DNA of 64,000 nucleotides, taken from contig JAJBVD010000023.1 of NCBI GenBank assembly GCA_020859985.1, positions 16,141 to 80,140 of the forward strand, given 5' to 3'. Shown here piece by piece: positions 57,143 through 64,000 of this stretch. The stretch comes from Clostridiales bacterium (lineage in GTDB: Bacteria; Bacillota; Clostridia; Lachnospirales; Lachnospiraceae). The position numbers and the translations under genes are program-made. The stretch's first letter is position 1. Each line of letters starts with the position of its first letter. The notes beneath the pieces are model-generated. The model did no database searches. It had not been told where the DNA came from and worked only from the letters and a program-made list of their open reading frames with translations.

Positions 57143-57166
57143 TGTATAAACAATTACCAGAAATGT

Positions 57167-58303
57167 TTACTCCTCAACAGGAGCTTCTTCTACGAATTCG
57201 TCCTCAGCCGGAGCTTCTTCCTCAACTACTTCGGGCTCCTGCACCGGAGTCCTGTTCTCGATTGCTTTCATGCTGAGGCTGATCTTGTGATCTTCGCCGT
57301 TGAAATCTACAACCTTCGCTTCGATCATCTGGTCAACCTTCAGAATATCCGACGGCTTGTCCACATGCGTGTGGGAAATCTGGGAAACATGAAGCAGCGC
57401 GTCTACGCCCGGCTCAAGCTCCACAAATGCGCCGAAGTCTGTCATTCTGGCAACACGGCCTTCCACAATCGTATCCTTCGCATACTTATCACCGGCAGTC
57501 AGCCACGGATTCTGATCCGCAAACTTCAGGCTAAGTGCGATCTTGCTGCCATTGATGTCCTTGATCAGGACCGTCAGATTCTGACCAACCTTGAATACTT
57601 TCTTCGGATTTTCCACATGTCCCCAGGACATCTCTGAGATATGAAGCAGACCATCTGCTCCGCCAAGGTCTACAAATGCACCAAAGTCAGTCACATTCTT
57701 CACAACACCGTCAACAACATCGCCCGGCTGGATGCGCTCGAAGAGCTCTTTCTGCATCTGTGCCTTCCGTGCCACAAGAATCTGCTTGCGATCGCCGATG
57801 ATACGTCTTCTGCGAGGATTGAACTCCGTGATCACGAACTCAATCTCCTGTCCCTTGTACTTCTCAAGGTTCTTCTCATATGTGTCGGACACCAGGCTTG
57901 CCGGAATGAATACTCTGGATTCTTCCACAACCACACTCAGTCCGCCTGTCAGCACCTGAACTACCGGAGCCGTAAGTATTTCCTGAGAATTAAACGCTTC
58001 CTCCAGCCTCTTGTTGCCTTTCTCAGCAGCAAGACGCTTGTAGGTCAGAACAACCTGTCCATCCCCATCATTCACCTTTAATACCTTTGTATCCATCTTG
58101 TCATCCACATGGACGAGTTCACGAAGGTCTACGTTCGAATCGTTCGTATATTCGTTTCTGGTGATGATTCCGTCGGCTTTATATCCAATGTTAAGGACAA
58201 TTTCGTCTTCCTTGACATCAATCACAGTCCCTTCGACTACCTCTCCATTATGAATTGTTTTGAATGACTCATCCAGCATTTGTTCAAAACTAAGATCTGA
58301 CAT
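57167..58303 (-). CDS. rpsA: S1 RNA-binding domain protein (ribosomal protein S1-like)
   Basis: A 378-residue protein with four S1 domains, visible as repeats of GDVVDGVVKNVTDFGAFVDL, GADGLLHISEMSW, IVEGRVARMTDFGAFVELEP and DALLHVSQISH, plus an acidic Pro/Glu tail. It binds mRNA at the ribosome. The ATG at 58303 (MSDLSFEQ) has GAGGAGGTTTCAAAAC upstream and overlaps the end of ispH by 14 bases. In some Clostridia these two are one fused protein. Confidence 0.88.
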   Translation of the reverse strand: MSDLSFEQMLDESFKTIHNGEVVEGTVIDVKEDEIVLNIGYKADGIITRNEYTNDSNVDLRELVHVDDKMDTKVLKVNDGDGQVVLTYKRLAAEKGNKRLEEAFNSQEILTAPVVQVLTGGLSVVVEESRVFIPASLVSDTYEKNLEKYKGQEIEFVITEFNPRRRRIIGDRKQILVARKAQMQKELFERIQPGDVVDGVVKNVTDFGAFVDLGGADGLLHISEMSWGHVENPKKVFKVGQNLTVLIKDINGSKIALSLKFADQNPWLTAGDKYAKDTIVEGRVARMTDFGAFVELEPGVDALLHVSQISHTHVDKPSDILKVDQMIEAKVVDFNGEDHKISLSMKAIENRTPVQEPEVVEEEAPAEDEFVEEAPVEE

Positions 58304-59138
58304 GTTTTGAAACCTCCTCAATCAAATTATTTGGGGTCGATGCCCCTGCTGTAATGCCTACGCAGCCCCTGGATGGCAATAGCCGAATATCCAAATCTTT
58401 CAGTGTTTGTATATAGTAAGTATTTGCACATTCTGTCTTGCATATTTCGAACAGCTTCCGCGTGTTCGAGCTGTGGGTGCCTCCAATGACGATCATGCAG
58501 TCTGCTCTGGCTGCGATCTCGCGAGCCTCCGATTGGCGTTCCTCGGTCGCGCTGCATATCGTACATATGACATCTACGGTATCATAACGCATTTTACAAA
58601 TAATTTCAACTAATTTATCAAATTTCTTGTAATTAAATGTCGTCTGTGACACGATGGTAAGCGGTCTGTCAGACAAGGAGCGGAAATTTTCTGCCTCTTC
58701 TTCCGTACTGATGACGGTCACAGGGCCATCTGCCCAGCCGCGAATGCCCTCCACCTCCGGGTGTCCTTCATTTCCAATGATAACGACCTCATGTCCGTCG
58801 CGGCCGCGTTCTTCCACGATCCGGTGAATTTTTTTGACAAAAGGACAGGTCGCATCAACCATATGAATTCCATTCTGCTCAATCAGCGTATAAATACGCT
58901 TTGGCACACCATGCGAGCGGATGACAACAGTACCTTCTTTTATTTGCGAAAGCTCTGCTTCATCGTTCAGAACCTTAACACCCTTTTCTTCCAGCTCGCG
59001 CACCACTTCTTCATTGTGAATGATCGGGCCAAAAGTATAGATTGGCTTTATGCCGCATTCAATCTGACGGTAAACCTGATCAACGGCCCGTTTCACTCCA
59101 AAACAAAAGCCGGCGGTCTTAGCGACGATTATGTCCAT
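58290..59138 (-). CDS. ispH: 4-hydroxy-3-methylbut-2-enyl diphosphate reductase
   Basis: A 282-residue [4Fe-4S] enzyme of the MEP isoprenoid pathway. AKTAGFCFGVKRAVD holds the first Cys ligand, VDATCPFVKKIHRIVEERG the second and GGTHSSNTRKLFEIC the substrate site. The third Cys lies in ICTICSATEERQ. Full length. It overlaps rpsA, consistent with a conserved clostridial gene pair. Confidence 0.95.
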   Translation of the reverse strand: MDIIVAKTAGFCFGVKRAVDQVYRQIECGIKPIYTFGPIIHNEEVVRELEEKGVKVLNDEAELSQIKEGTVVIRSHGVPKRIYTLIEQNGIHMVDATCPFVKKIHRIVEERGRDGHEVVIIGNEGHPEVEGIRGWADGPVTVISTEEEAENFRSLSDRPLTIVSQTTFNYKKFDKLVEIICKMRYDTVDVICTICSATEERQSEAREIAARADCMIVIGGTHSSNTRKLFEICKTECANTYYIQTLKDLDIRLLPSRGCVGITAGASTPNNLIEEVSKHVRS

Positions 59139-59143
59139 GAAAA

Positions 59144-59830
59144 CTACTCCTTGTTAAGTCCTGCTTCTTTACGGATTGATGTAAGTCTTAAAATTTCAGA
59201 TACGACTTCTTCTATGGCCATATCCGAGGAATCTATGAGGATGGCATCATCCGCCTGACGCAGAGGCGCGGTCTGGCGATGCATATCACGGTAGTCTCGC
59301 TCGCGGATGTCCTGTTCGATTTCTTCAAGGGTGCAGTCTCCACCCTTTGCTGCCTGTTCGAGATATCGACGCTTTGCACGGGTCTCAACGCTGGCTGTGA
59401 GGTAAATCTTCAGATCTGCATTTGGAAGAATTTCTGTACCAATGTCTCTTCCGTCCATTAAAACATTTTCCCGCGCCGCCAGATCTCTCTGCAGAGCAGT
59501 CAGTTTGGCACGTACCTGCGGCTTCGCTGAAGAACGGCTGGTCATGTCGCTCACCTGCTCAGTGCGAATTAAGGAGGAAACGTCCTCTCCATTCAGATAT
59601 ACGTGCTGATCTCCATTTACATAGCAAATACCGACATCAATAGAGTCCAGCGCGGCAAGAAGCGCCGGCTCGTTTTCAATATCAACCGAATTGCGGAGCA
59701 AACCGAGCGCGATTGCGCGGTACATGGCTCCGGTATCTACATAAATAAAAGACAGTTCCTTTGCCGCAAGCTTTGCAATGGTGCTTTTGCCTGCGCCTGC
59801 CGGACCGTCAATGGCAATGTTAAAGCTCAT
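59144..59830 (-). CDS. cmk: (d)CMP kinase
   Basis: A 228-residue nucleoside monophosphate kinase. AIDGPAGAGKSTIAK is the P-loop, YVDTGAMYRAIALG the NMP-binding start, and MDGRDIGTEILPNADLKIYL the cytidylate kinase signature. It phosphorylates CMP and dCMP. It lies five bases from ispH in the standard clostridial order. GGAGGAATGTATGAG includes its ribosome site. Confidence 0.95.
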   Translation of the reverse strand: MSFNIAIDGPAGAGKSTIAKLAAKELSFIYVDTGAMYRAIALGLLRNSVDIENEPALLAALDSIDVGICYVNGDQHVYLNGEDVSSLIRTEQVSDMTSRSSAKPQVRAKLTALQRDLAARENVLMDGRDIGTEILPNADLKIYLTASVETRAKRRYLEQAAKGGDCTLEEIEQDIRERDYRDMHRQTAPLRQADDAILIDSSDMAIEEVVSEILRLTSIRKEAGLNKE

Positions 59831-59860
59831 ACATTCCTCCGGGTTATTAAAGATTTTTAG

Positions 59861-61108
59861 CTACGCGTTGATGGATGCTCCGGCGGCATGGCCGGTCGCC
59901 CAGGCAATCTGGAGATTAAAGCCGCCTGTCACCGCATCTACATCCAGCACTTCTCCGGCAAAATACAGACCCTTTACCTTTTTGGATTCCATGGTCGCCG
60001 GATTGATTTCTTTCACACACACGCCTCCGCGCGTGATGATTGCTTCATTATAATCTCGAAGCCGCAGCAATGTCAACGAAAAATGTTTGGTCACTGCGAT
60101 CAGGTTTTTCCGTTCCTCACGGGTGATATTATGGATTGGCTTCTCTTCCGGAATCCCGCATCGTTCGGCGACTACGGGAATCATTTTTGAAGGAAACAAT
60201 GTGGCAAGTACGTTTTTAAAATGTTTATTTTTCGCAGCCTCAAATTCACGAAGAATCCGGGCATCCAGCTGTTCCTCCGAAAGCGCCGGCTTCAGATCAA
60301 TAATCAGTGTCAGAGGACGCTCTTTCAACTGCTTCTGGACCATGCAGCTGGCAGTGAGGATCAGCGGGCCGGTCACGCCAAAGTGAGTAAACATCATCTC
60401 GCCGAATTCCCGGTACAATTCCTTTTTCCCATCGTATATGGCACTCTCCACATTGCGAAGGGAAAGCCCCTGCATACGCTGCGCATCCGTCCCTTTCGTC
60501 TCAATCGGAACCAGAGAAGGGGACTGTTCACTCACCTGATGCCCTGCCTCTTTGGCGAACCGGTATCCATCCCCCGTAGAGCCGGTAGAAGGATAAGAAA
60601 GACCGCCCGTCGCAACGATAACAGCGTCTGCATCTATCTTCTTTCCGGATTTGAGGATCAAGCCATTCACGATCGCACCTGCGTCCGCATTATCTGATAT
60701 CCGGATTGACCGAACCTCCTCATTCAGAAAAACTTTTACGCCGCGTGCGTTCAACTTTTTCCTCAGCGCAGCGATCACATCAGACGAATGATCGGACACA
60801 GGAAATACGCGCTGGCCGCGCTCGGTCTTTGTCGCCATCCCTTCCACTTCAAAAAAACGAATCGTTTCTGCACTGTCAAAACCATAAAAAGCACTGTAGA
60901 GGAAACGGCGGTTCACGCAGACCGCCTGTAAAAGCTCCTCCACAGAGCAGTTATTCGTAAGATTGCACCGGCCCTTGCCGGTGATAAACAGTTTTTTCCC
61001 CAGCTTTTCATTTTTTTCGAAAAGCAGCACCTGATTCCCATTCTCTGCTGCGGCCGCGGCGGCCATCATACCAGCCGCGCCGCCGCCAATCACTGCCACT
61101 GTACTCAT
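59861..61108 (-). CDS. HI0933-like FAD-dependent oxidoreductase
   Basis: A 415-residue flavoprotein. AVIGGGAAGMMAAAAAAENG is the dinucleotide fold, FITGKGRCNLTNN the second family block, and VKGLYFAGEVLDVDAVTGGF with NLQIAWATGHAAG the FAD-binding end. The family is widespread. The substrate is not established. First gene of the cluster with cmk, ispH and rpsA. GCAGGAGAAAA precedes the ATG. Confidence 0.9.
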   Translation of the reverse strand: MSTVAVIGGGAAGMMAAAAAAENGNQVLLFEKNEKLGKKLFITGKGRCNLTNNCSVEELLQAVCVNRRFLYSAFYGFDSAETIRFFEVEGMATKTERGQRVFPVSDHSSDVIAALRKKLNARGVKVFLNEEVRSIRISDNADAGAIVNGLILKSGKKIDADAVIVATGGLSYPSTGSTGDGYRFAKEAGHQVSEQSPSLVPIETKGTDAQRMQGLSLRNVESAIYDGKKELYREFGEMMFTHFGVTGPLILTASCMVQKQLKERPLTLIIDLKPALSEEQLDARILREFEAAKNKHFKNVLATLFPSKMIPVVAERCGIPEEKPIHNITREERKNLIAVTKHFSLTLLRLRDYNEAIITRGGVCVKEINPATMESKKVKGLYFAGEVLDVDAVTGGFNLQIAWATGHAAGASINA

Positions 61109-61281
61109 TTTTCTCCTGCTCCTGTTGTTCCTAAAATCTGCTTATCACAATCCCATTCTTTCGCATAACATCTGCAAGGGAAAATCCATTTATAATCACG
61201 TCCCCACTGGCACTTCGGCACTCCTTGAACACGTACTATTGGCACGCAGGATCACAATAGTGCTTTCCCTGGCCATCCGGT

Positions 61282-62997
61282 TCAGCTTGGTCTCCACTCA
61301 CCGTCGCAGACATCGTCGTCAACCGGGGCCTCACCCGGCTGTTCCTCTGCCTGTGTTGTCAGTGTCCCCTGATATGAAGAATCCGCATTGGCTGCCTGTT
61401 CCGAAGCATCGGAATCCTCCCTCTGATCTGCAGTGTCAATGCTCGCTGCAATGTTCGCTGCCTGATGGAATCCTTCCTTGCCCACTGCATGATGCAGCAC
61501 ATCACCACACTGCAGTTCAAACCAGAATGCTACACCATCCTCGCGGTTTTCCACGCCGTATTCCTGATGGAATGACTCCATGATTGCCTTGACGATAGAG
61601 AGTCCAACGCCGCTGCCGCCATATTCCCTGGTCCGCGCTTTATCTACCTTATAGAATTTATCCCAGATCTGACCGATATCTTCCTCAGGGATCTGCAGTC
61701 CGGTATTAAAGACCGTCACATGTACCTTGTTATTTGTAGTTGTCTCTCCTTCCAGAATATCCGCCGATACCAGAATCTTTCCCTCACCGCTCACATGATT
61801 CAACGCGTTGCTTAAATAGTTGGTAATGACCTCCTCAACCTTAAATTCATCTCCCCAGGCATACAGAGACGTATCTCCAAGATACGTGATTTCTGCATTC
61901 TTTTGCTGTGCGAGGATGCCCACCGACTGAATTTTATTCTGTATCAGCAACGCAAGATCAAAACGCTCCATCACAACTTCGTCCTTGCCGAACTCCAGCT
62001 GGTTCAGGGTCAGCAGCTTCTGTACCAGTGTATTCATTTTTGACGCTTCATCCATAATGACGTCACAGTAAAACTCGCGGCTCTCCGCATCGTCATTGAT
62101 GCACTCCTGCAGACCCTCCGCGTAACCCTGGATCAAAGCAATCGGCGTTTTCAGTTCATGAGAAACATTTGACAAAAATTCCTTACGCATATTGTCAATC
62201 TGCTCTTTTTTCTCGATATCGCGCTGCAGCTCATTATTTGCGGTCATCAACTGCCCGTATGTCTGCTCCAGCTTTCCGGACATCTCATTGAAGCACTCCC
62301 CGAGCTGCGCGATCTCATCCGTCCCGCCGCCGGTATATTTGACATTAAAATCCAGATCCGCCATCCGTTTCGACAGATTTGTCAGTTCACCGAGAGGTTT
62401 TGTAACACGTTTTGTCACAAACCATACGATCAAAGCTGTCAGGAAAATGCCGCAGACGCAGATGTACTTGATAAATTCGTTGGAAATACGGACACTGTCG
62501 CGGATGCTCTCAATATTAATGCGCATAATAAAATAAAAGCCATCGTCCAGAAGTCCCCACATCTCCAGATAATTCAGACCGATCTCATTGTCATATTTTT
62601 TCTGGATGGTATAACTGTCATTGGATTCAAGAATATCAACATTCTCCGTATCCACTCCGATCCCGTACCCGTTCAGCCGCCCTTTCATGATGCTGGCATA
62701 AAAATTTGACTGTGAACCAAGAACCTCATTGTAGCTCATATCCGTGACCAGATAAGAGATATCATTATCATTGCAGAGATCTTCCAGCTCTTCCTGCGAA
62801 TCCTCATCCAGATTCCCGATCGAATCAATATTATCATTCAAAATCCGATAAGCCTCTATAAGCGCTTCCTGCTTTTTCGTATAATAAAAGCTTTCCAGGA
62901 AAAAAGAATTGATGAGGTAATTCGCCAGAAACATCGCTGCCATCAGAACTCCGAAAACAACGGTGAGCTGCGTTCTCAAAGACCATGTCTTTTTCAT
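61282..62997 (-). CDS. membrane sensor histidine kinase
   Basis: A 571-residue kinase: N-terminal helix LTVVFGVLMAAMFLANYLIN, an extracytoplasmic sensor of ~140 residues, a second helix YICVCGIFLTALIVWFV, a HAMP domain (RVTKPLGELTNLSKRMADLD), the H-box VSHELKTPIALIQGY, the N-box NYLSNALNH, and G-boxes up to YGGSGVGLSIVKAIME. A ~75-residue Ala/Asp/Glu-rich tail after FWFELQCGD is unusual for the family. It starts four bases after its response regulator and transmits a signal to it. The stimulus is unknown. Confidence 0.9.
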   Translation of the reverse strand: MKKTWSLRTQLTVVFGVLMAAMFLANYLINSFFLESFYYTKKQEALIEAYRILNDNIDSIGNLDEDSQEELEDLCNDNDISYLVTDMSYNEVLGSQSNFYASIMKGRLNGYGIGVDTENVDILESNDSYTIQKKYDNEIGLNYLEMWGLLDDGFYFIMRINIESIRDSVRISNEFIKYICVCGIFLTALIVWFVTKRVTKPLGELTNLSKRMADLDFNVKYTGGGTDEIAQLGECFNEMSGKLEQTYGQLMTANNELQRDIEKKEQIDNMRKEFLSNVSHELKTPIALIQGYAEGLQECINDDAESREFYCDVIMDEASKMNTLVQKLLTLNQLEFGKDEVVMERFDLALLIQNKIQSVGILAQQKNAEITYLGDTSLYAWGDEFKVEEVITNYLSNALNHVSGEGKILVSADILEGETTTNNKVHVTVFNTGLQIPEEDIGQIWDKFYKVDKARTREYGGSGVGLSIVKAIMESFHQEYGVENREDGVAFWFELQCGDVLHHAVGKEGFHQAANIAASIDTADQREDSDASEQAANADSSYQGTLTTQAEEQPGEAPVDDDVCDGEWRPS

Positions 62998-63000
62998 CTG

Positions 63001-63678
63001 TTATTCCACCTCAAATTTATATCCCATTCCCCAGATTGTACGGATGTAATCGCCCTTATCGCCCAACTTGCTGCGCAGCTTCTTTACATGCGTATCAATT
63101 GTACGTGCGTCCCCGAAATAATCATAATTCCACACGCTGTTTAAGATTTTTTCTCTGGAAAGCGCGATCCCCTGATTCTCGACAAAATAGGTCAGGAGCT
63201 CAAATTCCTTAAAGCTCAATTCCACGCTCTTTCCGTCAATCGTCACTTCATGCGCCGCCTTGTTAATCTCAATGCTTCCGGCGCGCAGAATATCATCTGC
63301 CGAAAAGCCGCTGGTGCGGCGCAGAATGGCCTCCACGCGGGCAACCAGGATCTTCGGGGAAAACGGCTTCGAAATGTACTCGTCCACTCCCAGATCAAAA
63401 CCAAGCAGTTCATCCCGCTCATCGCTTTTTGCCGTCAGCATGATGATCGGCACCGTGGAATACGCACGAATCTCACGGCACACCTGCCATCCGTCCATCT
63501 TCGGCATCATCACGTCAAGAATCACGAGAGCGATATCCTTCTGTTCAAAAAAGACATCGATTGCCTGTGCTCCGTCCTCTGCTTCCACCACGTCAAATTC
63601 CTTCTTCACAAGAAAATCACGTACCAGCTTGCGCATCCTGCTCTCATCGTCTACCACAAGAATTTTCAAACGTTCCAT
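63001..63678 (-). CDS. OmpR/PhoB-family response regulator
   Basis: A 225-residue two-domain regulator. The receiver has the acidic pair DDESRMRKLV, the phospho-acceptor Asp in LVILDVMMPKMDGW, the conserved Lys near KPFSPKILVARV and LTAKS. The C-terminus is a winged helix (ELSFKEFELLTYFVENQGI, then TIDTHVKKLRSKL). It pairs with the downstream kinase. AGGAGAAAATTT precedes the ATG. Confidence 0.93.
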   Translation of the reverse strand: MERLKILVVDDESRMRKLVRDFLVKKEFDVVEAEDGAQAIDVFFEQKDIALVILDVMMPKMDGWQVCREIRAYSTVPIIMLTAKSDERDELLGFDLGVDEYISKPFSPKILVARVEAILRRTSGFSADDILRAGSIEINKAAHEVTIDGKSVELSFKEFELLTYFVENQGIALSREKILNSVWNYDYFGDARTIDTHVKKLRSKLGDKGDYIRTIWGMGYKFEVE

Positions 63679-63892
63679 AAATTTTCTCCTTTCTCCTGTA
63701 CCGATTTTCTCTTACATGTAACTCAAAAGTAACATTGAATTATGTCAATCCTGTGAATCAGGCGAGCGAAAAATATGTATTTTCTGTGTCATACAACAGT
63801 ATAAAATCATTCATTCGATAAAAGATACCTAATCCGGATTCAGTATATCCGTTCCCCGGGCATTTGTAAATAAAGGATTCTGGTTATAGCAC
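63679..63892. other. gap upstream of response regulator
   Basis: No ORF. It should hold the promoter of the two-component operon. I see no certain promoter. Confidence 0.5.
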
Positions 63893-63925
63893 AAAAGAAA
63901 AGCGCGCAATGCAAATACATGCGCG
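63893..63925 (-). terminator. terminator of tmRNA
   Basis: GCGCGCA and TGCGCGC arms around 11 bases, then TTTTCTTTTG on the minus strand, a few bases after the tmRNA 3-prime end. Confidence 0.85.
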
Positions 63926-63930
63926 CCAAG

Positions 63931-64000
63931 TGGAGCAGACGGGAGTCGAACCCGTGTCCGAAAGCCAATCCCCTGTACTTCTACTATCATAGTCAGTTAT
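63931..64000 (-). ncRNA. ssrA: tmRNA, 3-prime part (5-prime end beyond the window)
   Basis: On the minus strand the window edge reads ATAACTGACTATGATAGTAG then the last pseudoknot region, then GGACACGGGTTCGACTCCCG (T-arm) and TCTGCTCCA (acceptor 3-prime half). Together with the downstream terminator, this is the 3-prime end of tmRNA, which rescues stalled ribosomes. It is also a frequent phage integration target, but the prophage here ends 12 kb away. Confidence 0.9.

Noticed and set aside
63931..64000. tmRNA as the integration site of this prophage
   Set aside because: The integrase end of the prophage is at about 51.3 kb, with a dozen host genes between it and ssrA.

Overview
This window looks like a Lachnospiraceae-type gut Firmicute chromosome carrying the right-hand ~51 kb of an integrated siphovirus-like prophage. 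The host assignment rests on strong AGGAGG ribosome sites, the GGGtGRT/NifU-like pair, and the cluster of HI0933-like flavoprotein, cmk, ispH and rpsA. Phage proteins of families common in Lachnospiraceae (DUF5688, DUF6353, DUF6431, DUF6440) agree with it. The left end of the prophage, with lysis genes and repressor, is outside the window. The right end is marked by a tyrosine integrase (49855-51093, plus strand) and a repeat array (51335-51422) that I take as attachment-site material.

Almost all phage genes lie on the minus strand, so they are transcribed right to left. At 0-20.2 kb lies the HK97-type virion module: terminase small and large subunits, HNH nuclease, connectors, portal, a fused prohead protease/scaffold/major capsid gene with an internal capsid start, major tail protein, tail chaperone-like genes, a 2410-residue tape measure and tail proteins. 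It is interrupted at 16.0-16.6 kb by three short plus-strand units, each with promoter and terminator. Two encode near-identical 30-residue basic peptides and the middle one appears to be a structured RNA.

At 20.6-24.6 kb lies a 937-residue protein with the DFDGD signature of two-barrel RNA polymerases (YonO / silencing-RdRP / beta-prime type), followed by two PD-(D/E)XK nucleases. At 24.6-25.5 kb lie a tRNA-like RNA, two tiny membrane peptides, an 11-bp inverted repeat, and a noncoding AT-rich and TGGCCA-rich region that resembles a replication origin. At 25.5-42 kb lie replication and metabolism genes: SF2 helicase, SSB-like protein, NrdG, MazG-like and ThyX-like proteins, many small zinc or membrane proteins, and one 1386-residue polypeptide joining an SF3 helicase, an archaeo-eukaryotic primase and a family B DNA polymerase. 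At 42-49.8 kb, small membrane, zinc and regulatory genes sit in single-gene units, each commonly bounded by a hairpin terminator and a conserved ~26-bp element.

Two dispersed signals stand out. One is the ~26-bp element, with at least 15 copies, mostly between a stop codon or terminator and the next ribosome site. The other is the octamer (A/G)ATATAAT, seen about 50 times between 23 and 50.5 kb, almost always on the plus strand whichever way genes point, and nearly absent from the virion module. Neither is explained by the annotated genes.

From 51.4 kb rightward is ordinary host chromosome: GGGtGRT protein and NifU-like scaffold, galE, apbE, an RNase H-like exonuclease, rpsA, ispH, cmk, a flavoprotein, a two-component system and the 3-prime part of tmRNA (ssrA) at the edge.
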